Below, one piece after another: positions 24,485 through 31,841 of a DNA stretch of 64,000 bases; positions within the stretch are counted from its first letter, which is position 1; the number at the start of each line of letters is the position of its first letter. The DNA comes from Tepidibacillus_B infernus (GTDB lineage: Bacteria > Bacillota > Bacilli > Tepidibacillales > Tepidibacillaceae). Location: assembly GCF_048898065.1 (NCBI RefSeq), contig NZ_JBLWFI010000001.1:1240001-1304000 (forward strand), given 5' to 3'. The position numbers and the translations under genes were made by a program. The notes under the pieces were generated by a model. That model did not search any database and was not told the DNA's origin. It was given only the letters and a program-made list of their open reading frames with translations.

Positions 24485-25849
24485 CTATAATAAGAAACTC
24501 ATAAATAACGTTGCTATTCCAAAATAAATCATCATCCCCACAATATCGTTAATCGTTGTAATAAATGGTCCTGAAGCAACAGCTGGATCAATCTTTAAAC
24601 GTTGAATTAAAATGGGAATCGTTGCTCCAGATAAAGTTGATACAACCAAAGTGCAGAATAGGGATAAACCAACGACAAGGCCTAACATCGGATTACCCTG
24701 CCAAAAATAGGTGATTAAGGTAATCATCAATCCAGCAACTGTACCAGTAATTAATCCAGTCCCTAGCTCTCTTCTTAACATGTGTAATAGATCCTTTTTC
24801 TCCCATTCTCCAATAGATAATCCTCTTACCACGACAGCCAAGGCTTGAGTCCCAGCATTCCCTCCTGTACCACCTATTAACGGAATAAAGACTGCTAGAA
24901 TCGTTACTTGCTGTAATGTTGCCTGAAAGTGACCAATAATCGTTGCGGTTCCCATTCCAATAAAAAGAAGCATAATTAGCCAAGGTAACCGACGTTTGGC
25001 TGACTCGAAAGAATTCGTATCAAAAAGATCATGACCATTTATCGCCGAAAACTTCGAGATGTCTTCTGTCGCCTCTTCACTCATGACATCCATTACATCG
25101 TCAACCGTAACAATCCCTACTAAACGTTCTTGTTCGTCGATGACAGGCAATGCCAAAAAATCATACTTCTGAACAATATCGGCAACTTTTTCCTGATCTA
25201 GTCCGACATAAACAGACACAACATGTTCAGACATGATATCTTTAATGAGTGCACTTGAATCTGCGATGATTAAGTCTCTTAATGAACATACCCCAACTAA
25301 TCGATGCTCCTCATCAACCACATATAAATAATAGACTGTTTCTGCATCTGGGGCTTCTTTTTTCAGTTGCATAATCACCTGTTGAACAGTATAAAATGCT
25401 GGAATGGCCACATATTCAGTTGTCATCAAGCCACCAGCTGTATCCTCTGGATAGTTGAGTAAGCTTTTAATCTCCTTTGCTTCTTCAACATTTAATAATT
25501 TAAGGTATTGGTCTTGGTTTTCAACTTCCAATTCACCTAAAAAGTCTGCAGCATCATCCACATACATCTGTGCAAGCATCGCAGAAGCATAGGTCGGTTC
25601 AAGACGTCCAAAGATGATCTTCTGTTCCTTAATCGGCAAATGCTGAAAGATATCTGCCATCTCTTCTGGAGATAAAAATTGAAAAAGTCTATTTTGATCT
25701 TCTTCATTTAATCCTTGAAAAAACTCGGTTTGCTCATAAACGTGCAGATCAAAAAAATCTTTTCGAAATAGCTCTATTTGACCTAATTCAATGAAGCGGA
25801 CTAATTCTCGGAAAAATTCTTCTTTGTTTGTTTCATCTAAAATAACCAT
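24485..25849 (-). CDS. mgtE: MgtE-family magnesium transporter/channel
   Basis: A 454-residue protein with the cytosolic N-terminal superhelical domain (1-~130), two CBS domains (~135-260) and a C-terminal five-helix membrane domain. The membrane signature GGTGGNAGTQALAVVVRGL is clear. MgtE imports Mg2+ (some take Co2+) and is gated by cytosolic Mg2+ through the N and CBS domains. The frame is open to 25897, but ATG 25849 follows GGAGGGAGC and upstream codons lie in a structured leader (25850-25990). The leader can mask that ribosome site, so translation control is likely. Confidence 0.95.
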   Translation of the reverse strand: MVILDETNKEEFFRELVRFIELGQIELFRKDFFDLHVYEQTEFFQGLNEEDQNRLFQFLSPEEMADIFQHLPIKEQKIIFGRLEPTYASAMLAQMYVDDAADFLGELEVENQDQYLKLLNVEEAKEIKSLLNYPEDTAGGLMTTEYVAIPAFYTVQQVIMQLKKEAPDAETVYYLYVVDEEHRLVGVCSLRDLIIADSSALIKDIMSEHVVSVYVGLDQEKVADIVQKYDFLALPVIDEQERLVGIVTVDDVMDVMSEEATEDISKFSAINGHDLFDTNSFESAKRRLPWLIMLLFIGMGTATIIGHFQATLQQVTILAVFIPLIGGTGGNAGTQALAVVVRGLSIGEWEKKDLLHMLRRELGTGLITGTVAGLMITLITYFWQGNPMLGLVVGLSLFCTLVVSTLSGATIPILIQRLKIDPAVASGPFITTINDIVGMMIYFGIATLFMSFLL

Positions 25850-25990
25850 AAAGCTCCCTCCATTCTGTAGAGGGAGCTTATTTATCCAGTTCATCAAGTT
25901 GAAATAAAGCTACCCTCTACATCCATATTTAATTTTATACACCTAGGACTCGGGTCACTTTTCAACTTCGTCACCTCAATAAACCCTTCA
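25850..25990 (-). promoter_or_regulatory. Structured mgtE leader, candidate translational riboswitch
   Basis: The ribosome site GAGGGAGCTT pairs perfectly with AAGCTCCCTC on the other side of a 9-base loop (plus-strand 25851-25879), which would hide it. The upstream strand AAATAAGCTCCCTCTAC can instead pair with GTAGAGGGTAGCTTTATTT further 5', freeing the site. Upstream still, AAGTTGAAA pairs with TTTCAACTT across ~70 bases. Mutually exclusive stems of this kind are typical of riboswitches. The sequence does not match the M-box (ykoK) pattern I know. The ligand is unknown; Mg2+ is the natural guess. Confidence 0.45.
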
Positions 25991-26153
25991 AAAAAGAAGA
26001 GAGTTTATTTTTTTTCAACACTCCTATCATAACGAACAAGCATTTATCTGTAAAGGTAAGATCGATAAGTCATGGGGATATGAATAGTTTATGGACCATT
26101 TATTTAAGAAAGGTTGGGAAGTTAGAGAATACGAAGATCAATTGGTAGTTGAG

Positions 26154-26192
26154 TAAAAAAAACGGCAGCTGTTTTTATAGCTACCGTTTTTC
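26154..26192. terminator. Bidirectional intrinsic terminator
   Basis: AAACGGCAGCT pairs with AGCTACCGTTT around a T-rich loop, flanked by T runs on both strands. It ends the gene at 26220-26516 on the minus strand. No convincing gene remains on its left, only a possible 21-codon fragment at 26091-26156. Confidence 0.8.
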
Positions 26193-26219
26193 ACTATAAT
26201 ATTTCTTATCAGACTATCA

Positions 26220-26516
26220 TTAATGGACCACAATCGTTTTCCACTTAAACAATCCTTCTAAATCCAATTCATATTTTTTGTCCTTTTTGAGGATAAAAGG
26301 ATCCCAGTAGATCTGAATACCTTCCTCCTCAAGGACTCGATAATATCCTTCTTCCTTAGGTTTGCCTAGTTGTGCCCCAACGAAGAGAAAGTTGGTACAG
26401 CAACCTGTTTGAGGTGCTTCTGCGATGGTAAGAATTCCCCCATTATTCTTAATATACTCTTTTAACCTTTCAGTCAACTCGATTTGAATGTCAAAGACTG
26501 GAATAATAGGTTTCAT
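26220..26516 (-). CDS. Small CC-motif protein, IscA/seleno-like family candidate
   Basis: A 98-residue soluble protein with two adjacent cysteines in APQTGCCTNFLF, followed by LGKPKEEGYYRVLEEEGIQI and a beta-rich tail. The arrangement recalls the small CC/Se-motif proteins that carry Cys-Cys or Cys-Sec and resemble HesB/IscA-like folds. The match is by pattern only, and metal or persulfide handling is inferred. There is no in-frame TGA to suggest selenocysteine. It lies 36 bases downstream of cstA on the same strand, so it may be co-transcribed. Confidence 0.65.
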   Translation of the reverse strand: MKPIIPVFDIQIELTERLKEYIKNNGGILTIAEAPQTGCCTNFLFVGAQLGKPKEEGYYRVLEEEGIQIYWDPFILKKDKKYELDLEGLFKWKTIVVH

Positions 26517-26551
26517 CCGTTTCTCACCTCTCTAAAAGATTTTACTGTTCT

Positions 26552-27982
26552 CTAATTTTCTAATGAAACTGAATATTGTTTTCTTGTTTTGATAGCCTTA
26601 AGCGCAAAGATGATGACGATTGCTGCTGTAATGATTAACCCTACTGGGTATGAAATCGTTGTTGGCAATCCAAATCCTTCTGGCGCTTGTAAGATATAAG
26701 TGAAAGATACTGCTGTCATAAAAGTCGCTGGAATCGTTGCAATCCAGTAATTCTTTCCTTCTTGTACTAAGAACATAGCTGCCGCCCATAAAAGGATCAT
26801 CGCTGTTGTTTGGTTCGCCCAGGAAAAATATCTCCATAAGAAGTTAAAGTCGATTAATGTTAAACTATAACCCACTGCAAATAATGGGAGTGTAATCATT
26901 AAGCGTTTACTAATTTTACGTTGACTTAGTTTTAAGAAATCCGCAATGAGAAGACGTGCACCACGGAACGCAGTATCTCCTGAGGTAATTGGTAATACAA
27001 TGACACCGATAATTGCAAAAGTTCCACCAACTGCCCCTAACATAGAAATAGAGACTTGGCGCACAACTCCTGCTGGTCCACCATATTGTACTAATGCATC
27101 TTGTAGTCCATCAACTCCATTGAAAACAGCCATTCCTGCTGCTGCCCAAACCATAGCGATCATGGATTCAGCAATCATCATGCCATAAAATACTTTACGT
27201 CCATATTTTTCATTTTGAATGGTACGTGCAATAAGTGGAGATTGAGTAGCATGGAAACCACTAATCGCACCACAAGCAATCGTAATGAAGAGTAATGGCC
27301 AAACTGGTAATCCTTTTGGATGTAAGTTGCTTAATGTTAATTCAGGGATATGATAACCTTTAACAAGCAATCCTCCCCCGACACCGATCGCCATAATAAT
27401 CAATAAAGCACCAAATAATGGATAAATCTTCCCGATAATTTTATCAATCGGTAATAAAGTAGCCAAAATATAGTAAGCGAAAATCAAGGCACTTACAATT
27501 CCTAAAGTCATCCAATCAGGTGTTAGTGTGACAATTAAAGAAGCAGGTCCTGTTACGAAAACGACTCCAACTAAGATCAGTAATACTAAAGAGAACACGT
27601 TAACAAATTGACGCATACCATTACCAAGATATTTACCAACTAAGTCAGGTAATTGTGCACCATTGTTTCTTACGGATAGCATACCAGAGAAGTAGTCATG
27701 AACTGCACCGGCAAAAATCCCACCTAATACAATCCACAAAAAGGCGACTGGACCCCACAATGCCCCTAAAATAGGCCCAAAAATGGGTCCTAATCCTGCA
27801 ATATTTAATAACTGAATCAAGCTTCCCTTTTTCCAATCAATAGGTACAAAGTCCACACCATCATTACTTACATAGGCAGGTGTTTGCCTATTTTCATTCA
27901 CACCAAATACTTTCTCAACATATCGCCCATAAAAAATATAACCTAAAATAAGAGCTACAAATGATAATAAGAAAGTAATCAT
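26552..27982 (-). CDS. cstA: CstA-family pyruvate/peptide transporter (short form)
   Basis: A 476-residue polytopic membrane protein of the carbon-starvation CstA family, which includes the pyruvate/H+ symporter BtsT. The N-terminal GYIFYGRYVEKVFGV, then AGLGPIFGPILGALWGP and SGFHATQSPLIARTI are characteristic. It is shorter than the ~700-residue E. coli proteins, like other Firmicute forms. It is paired with the LytR/LytS-type system at 28136-30671, whose enterobacterial counterparts (BtsSR) sense pyruvate. A cre-like site at 28019 suggests catabolite repression, and direct repeats at 28064 suggest the adjacent regulator binds. Confidence 0.93.
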   Translation of the reverse strand: MITFLLSFVALILGYIFYGRYVEKVFGVNENRQTPAYVSNDGVDFVPIDWKKGSLIQLLNIAGLGPIFGPILGALWGPVAFLWIVLGGIFAGAVHDYFSGMLSVRNNGAQLPDLVGKYLGNGMRQFVNVFSLVLLILVGVVFVTGPASLIVTLTPDWMTLGIVSALIFAYYILATLLPIDKIIGKIYPLFGALLIIMAIGVGGGLLVKGYHIPELTLSNLHPKGLPVWPLLFITIACGAISGFHATQSPLIARTIQNEKYGRKVFYGMMIAESMIAMVWAAAGMAVFNGVDGLQDALVQYGGPAGVVRQVSISMLGAVGGTFAIIGVIVLPITSGDTAFRGARLLIADFLKLSQRKISKRLMITLPLFAVGYSLTLIDFNFLWRYFSWANQTTAMILLWAAAMFLVQEGKNYWIATIPATFMTAVSFTYILQAPEGFGLPTTISYPVGLIITAAIVIIFALKAIKTRKQYSVSLEN

Positions 27983-28018
27983 GATACATTTCCCCTCTTT
28001 CTCTTATGTTGATTAATT

Positions 28019-28032
28019 TGCAATCGTTTTCA
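28019..28032 (-). promoter_or_regulatory. cre-like CcpA site upstream of cstA
   Basis: Minus strand TGAAAACGATTGCA matches the cre consensus TGWAANCGNTNWCA at all but one position. It lies 37-50 bases before the cstA ATG, so CcpA binding would block transcription or early elongation. Confidence 0.65.
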
Positions 28033-28063
28033 AATTCAATTTTAATAAAAGAAGGAAAAATTG

Positions 28064-28082
28064 TGTCTAAATTTTGTCTAAA
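28064..28082 (-). promoter_or_regulatory. LytTR-like direct repeats upstream of cstA
   Basis: TTTAGACA occurs twice on the minus strand with an 11-base period (28064-28071 and 28075-28082). LytTR regulators bind paired direct repeats one helical turn apart, and a LytTR gene lies 54 bases away. It is the likely activator site for cstA. Confidence 0.5.
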
Positions 28083-28135
28083 ATGTTCAAATCTTGGTAT
28101 GAATGGCGATTATTTTGTCCTGTTTGGTATTCGTA

Positions 28136-28906
28136 TTAAAGCTCTAGTGCATCTCTTAGTGGTTTGACAAATTGTCTACTTACAGGAACCTTAGATTGTT
28201 GTTGATCTTTCATCGTCAAAGTATATGCACCATTAAACCAAGGAGTCATTTCTTGAATATGGTTTAAATTTACTAAATAGCTGCGATGTACACGAAAAAA
28301 GGAAAAGTTCTTCAATTTTTCTTCTAAAACCTGTAACGTGTATTTGGTGGTATAGGTTTCCGCAAATGTTTTGATTAGGACACCCCGACCCTCTCGAAAG
28401 GCATATACAATATCATTTGGATCGATTAAAAGCACGCGTTCTTCAAGTTGAACAGCTAATTTTGAAGTATGTTTAGACTGCTGATTGGAACCTTCTCTTA
28501 ATTGCTCGAGCCATTTAAAAAAAACTTCTTGATTTGGATGATTTAATTTTTCTTTAATCTTTTCAATGGTTTTCATCACACGATCTTCGTCAAAAGGTTT
28601 GAGCAAATAGTCGATCGCATTCACTTCAAAAGCATGAATCGCATGTTGATCATAAGCCGTTGCAAAGATAATGAAAGGTTTCTTTTTTAAGTCTAGCAAA
28701 GTTCTAGCTACTGTTAATCCATCAACTTTAGGCATCTGAATATCTAAAAATACGATATCTGGATTTAAATTGAAAATTTTCGTTAAGGCCTCTTCTCCAT
28801 TCTCCGCTTCCCCAACGACCTCTATCTCATCCTCTTGACTCAATAAATATCGTAGCTCATCCCTAGCTAAAGACTCATCATCCACAATCAATACTTTTAT
28901 GGTCAT
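28136..28906 (-). CDS. LytTR-family response regulator
   Basis: A 256-residue regulator. The receiver domain (1-~120) has D9-D10 and phospho-acceptor D in DIVFLDIQMPKVDGL, with K104-region LLKPFDEDR. The C-terminal LytTR DNA-binding domain spans ~150-255, with FFRVHRSYLVNLNHI. It follows the sensor kinase gene by 19 bases and precedes cstA. By analogy with LytST/BtsSR systems it probably activates cstA when pyruvate is available. Confidence 0.93.
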   Translation of the reverse strand: MTIKVLIVDDESLARDELRYLLSQEDEIEVVGEAENGEEALTKIFNLNPDIVFLDIQMPKVDGLTVARTLLDLKKKPFIIFATAYDQHAIHAFEVNAIDYLLKPFDEDRVMKTIEKIKEKLNHPNQEVFFKWLEQLREGSNQQSKHTSKLAVQLEERVLLIDPNDIVYAFREGRGVLIKTFAETYTTKYTLQVLEEKLKNFSFFRVHRSYLVNLNHIQEMTPWFNGAYTLTMKDQQQSKVPVSRQFVKPLRDALEL

Positions 28907-28925
28907 CGCCTATTCACTCCCATCT

Positions 28926-30671
28926 TTAACCAATTGGTACCAGGAACCAAATCAATGTTCCTTTTCCTACTTCACTTTCAATATGAAGCCTTGACTCTTC
29001 GCCAAACCGTCCAAGTAAACGTTGGTGTACATTATATAATCCTAATCCAGTTCCAGATACAGATTCTACACGTTGGTAAAGCAATTGGTTGATTCGCTCT
29101 ACTTCCATTCCAATTCCGTTATCTTTTACGGAAATCATGGAATGATTACCCTGTTTTTTTAAAGTTATATCAATCATCCATTCTTGTTGGCTGTTCTTCA
29201 AACCATGTTTAATTGCATTTTCTACTAAAGGCTGTAATGTTAATGGGGGCAATAATACATGCTCAACTTTTTTATCAATGTCAAAATTCACCTTTAACCT
29301 TTCAGAAAATCTTGCTTGTTCAATATTTAGGTAAGCTTGTGTATGTTCAAGTTCTTGTTTAAAAGTAACGAGTTCATACATTGACGCATTCAAGTTTTGG
29401 CGAAAAAAATGTCCTAATTGAATCAGCAATTTACGTGCTAAATCAGGTTGTGTACGAATCAAAGCGACAATTGTATTTAGTGAGTTAAATAAAAAGTGAG
29501 GATTTACCTGCGCTTGTAATGCCTTAATCTCGGCATCAGTCACTAACTTGGCTTGTTTTTCTGCTTCAATCACTTCAAGCTGGTGAGAAAGCAATCTCCC
29601 TAGACCTAATGCTAATTCCTTATCTACAGGTCGAATTTGCTTAGGGTTAGAGAAGTAAAATTTTAAAATTCCTATTGGTTGATTTGATTTCTTGATTGGG
29701 ACAATAATGGTTGCCTGTAAAGGACATTTTGGATGTTCACAGCGTATTTCATCGGTTGATTTTGCTACATATATTTTTCCTGTTTGTAAAACTCGTTTGG
29801 TTGCCTCCGTTAACAATGAATGACCTGGAATATGATGGTCACTTCCCAAACCCACATGGGATAATATCCGATGTTTATCTGTAATCGAGACAGCTGAAAC
29901 CCTTGTTGTTTTTAATAATAGCTTTGCAATTTCAGTGGCAGATTCTTCATTCAATCCTTTACGTAGATGTACAAGGGTTTGATCAGCAATATGTAAGACC
30001 TTTTGTGCTTGGTTGGCCTCAATCCGGTCTTCTTCATGAATCACACTGTGAATGATCGCAATAAAAATAGCGATACCAATACTATTAGCGATAATCATTG
30101 GTAGTCCAATCACTTGTACTAATGCCCATGCTTTATCAAAAGGTTTAGCAAGTAATAGGATGATCAACATTTGTACCGTCTCAGCAACAAAACCTGTCAA
30201 AAATGCCATGCTAGTAGAAACGATGCGACGATTGCCAAATTTCTTATAGACCATCCCTGCCATTAAACCCTCCGTAATAGTTGACATGCCACAGGCTAAC
30301 CCAGTAAAACCACCTAAAAGCATACGGTGAACCGCAGCAATGAGACCAGCCCCTAATCCAACCACTGGTCCTCCTAATAATCCTCCAATCGCAACACCAA
30401 CTACCCTAGAATTAGCCAATGCTTCGTCAAAATCAATTTGAACGATATCTTTGATCCATAATGTAGAACCATGAGTTTCAGGTTGGATCGCAACTCCAGT
30501 ATAGGTTCCTACAATGCCAAATAAGCCAAATAAAATCGCTAGCTTAATCTTAGTGATGGTGTCCGATTTATGGTCAATTAATTTGCGAAAAGTGGTTGAT
30601 CTAGTCAATACAAATGCGATCGTCACAATTAAACCGATTCGTTCAATCATCAGTAGAAGTAACTGGAACAT
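28926..30671 (-). CDS. LytS-family sensor histidine kinase
   Basis: A 581-residue kinase. Five to six N-terminal helices form a 5TMR-LYT sensor (1-~210), a GAF-like domain follows (~225-365), then a His_kinase domain whose phospho-acceptor is in QVNPHFLFNSLNTI, and an ATPase domain with ENAIKHGLKN and DNGIGM. Members of this family sense pyruvate (BtsS, LytS). The GAF domain has a C-x-C-like EIRCEHPKCPLQA segment that may bind metal. It is translated just before the LytTR regulator. Its target is probably the adjacent cstA. Confidence 0.94.
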   Translation of the reverse strand: MFQLLLLMIERIGLIVTIAFVLTRSTTFRKLIDHKSDTITKIKLAILFGLFGIVGTYTGVAIQPETHGSTLWIKDIVQIDFDEALANSRVVGVAIGGLLGGPVVGLGAGLIAAVHRMLLGGFTGLACGMSTITEGLMAGMVYKKFGNRRIVSTSMAFLTGFVAETVQMLIILLLAKPFDKAWALVQVIGLPMIIANSIGIAIFIAIIHSVIHEEDRIEANQAQKVLHIADQTLVHLRKGLNEESATEIAKLLLKTTRVSAVSITDKHRILSHVGLGSDHHIPGHSLLTEATKRVLQTGKIYVAKSTDEIRCEHPKCPLQATIIVPIKKSNQPIGILKFYFSNPKQIRPVDKELALGLGRLLSHQLEVIEAEKQAKLVTDAEIKALQAQVNPHFLFNSLNTIVALIRTQPDLARKLLIQLGHFFRQNLNASMYELVTFKQELEHTQAYLNIEQARFSERLKVNFDIDKKVEHVLLPPLTLQPLVENAIKHGLKNSQQEWMIDITLKKQGNHSMISVKDNGIGMEVERINQLLYQRVESVSGTGLGLYNVHQRLLGRFGEESRLHIESEVGKGTLIWFLVPIG

Positions 30672-30732
30672 AAAATGATGACCCCTTTAATAGAAATGAT
30701 TTGTCTTCTTTCATGTTACCATTTCAAAGGGT

Positions 30733-30762
30733 AAAATAAAAAGCCACTTTTTAAGTGGCTAT
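30733..30762 (-). terminator. Intrinsic terminator of the lipoprotein gene
   Basis: AGCCACTT/AAGTGGCT stem with a 3-base loop followed by TTTTTATTTT on the minus strand. It overlaps the last codons of the gene. Confidence 0.85.
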
Positions 30763-31652
30763 GATGCTTCATAGATGGAAATAGATTGAACCTTGTCATC
30801 TTCAATTTTAAATTTAATAGCAAACCAATAGTCATCAGTGGAGTAAATAAGATCACCTGTTTCCCGCCAATCATAGGAAGGGGGACCGTATTGTTTGATT
30901 ACCTCATCGACTGAACTTCCAACTTGAATGCCCCGATCTGTCGGTATCAATCCATCATCATTAGTCTCTATCAAATGTACATAGGGTTCTTCTGTTTCTA
31001 ATAAAGCATGAACAGTAATTCCTTGGTAGACCATAGCAAGGTCATATCCATACATTTCGTCATAACTCATATAGGCCATCATAGGTTGGTCAAAATGGCC
31101 AGTCACTTCATCAACAGTTGAACCTAAAATCACCTCTTGGAAGCCTAATTCTGAATAAGTAAGAGGTGAGCCTGGAGTTGGAACCTGCCTATTCAAAATA
31201 GTAGGAACAATCCCTCTAGCCGTTAAGTATTTGCTCAATTGAAAATTAATCAACTGATTCCTTTCATCAAATTGTAACTCCAATCGATACCCATTAACAT
31301 CATCATAAATCCATTCTTCTAGATTCTGCCATTCAATTTGTTTACTTTGGACCAAATTCGGTTTCCCCAATTTTTCTTGAATTTGTTCTTTTGTTAAACC
31401 AATACGAAACCCTGGAATGATGATTTCCATAAAATCTTGAGGTTTTTTAAATATCAGTGAAGTTGGAAAAGCCTCTTGTAACGTATTTACTGTCCCAGAA
31501 GAAGGATTCTGAGGGTTCTTTGGGGTCTGTGGATTCTCTGGTACCTGTGGCTCGACCAAGTGTTTTTGTGAATCGTTATCAAAAAGATTACAACCTGTTA
31601 ACAAGAGACTAAGAAGAAGTAACCCTATAATTATTTTTGAAAAACTTTTCAT
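30759..31652 (-). CDS. Lipoprotein with repeated BamE/SmpA-like domains
   Basis: A 297-residue exported lipoprotein (lipobox LLTGCN, lipidated cysteine near residue 21) with a proline/asparagine linker (PENPQTPKNPQNP). Three related modules follow, each starting with a xxG-x-[ST]xxEVxxxxGxP-type signature: IGLTKEQIQEKLGKP, LGSTVDEVTGHFDQP and VGSSVDEVIKQYGPP. Such modules resemble the DUF4309/SmpA-OmlA fold, a small alpha/beta interaction domain. The function is not known. It is a single-gene unit between addA and the kinase, ending in its own terminator. Confidence 0.8.
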   Translation of the reverse strand: MKSFSKIIIGLLLLSLLLTGCNLFDNDSQKHLVEPQVPENPQTPKNPQNPSSGTVNTLQEAFPTSLIFKKPQDFMEIIIPGFRIGLTKEQIQEKLGKPNLVQSKQIEWQNLEEWIYDDVNGYRLELQFDERNQLINFQLSKYLTARGIVPTILNRQVPTPGSPLTYSELGFQEVILGSTVDEVTGHFDQPMMAYMSYDEMYGYDLAMVYQGITVHALLETEEPYVHLIETNDDGLIPTDRGIQVGSSVDEVIKQYGPPSYDWRETGDLIYSTDDYWFAIKFKIEDDKVQSISIYEAS

Positions 31653-31709
31653 ATGAAATCCCGGCCTTCGTAAATAATAAACAAAGCATAGCTTTCTTTT
31701 CCAATTAAA

Positions 31710-31768
31710 ATGGGATCCCGCAAAAGTAATCGGATTAAGCTTGAAAGAATTACGTCACTTTTATGGGC
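31710..31768. repeat. 48-bp interspersed repeat, copy 3 (inverted)
   Basis: ATGGGATCCCGCAAAAGTAA then TCGGATTAAGCTTGAAAGAA and GTCACTTTT. This is the reverse-complement form of the copies near 22662 and 24243. It sits between addA and the lipoprotein gene. Confidence 0.55.
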
Positions 31769-31841
31769 TATCAGAAAAATTGAATCTACATTATTAAGAC
31801 GTAGCAGCTGGGCAAAAAGTTTCATTTATTTTTTTTATACT

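Noticed and set aside
25850..25990. M-box (ykoK) magnesium riboswitch
   Set aside because: The conserved M-box blocks and the ~165-base length are not visible; kept instead as an unassigned structured leader.
26091..26156. 21-codon plus-strand ORF (MDHLFKKGWEVREYEDQLVV)
   Set aside because: Too short and without a ribosome site; possibly the end of a lost gene before the terminator at 26154.
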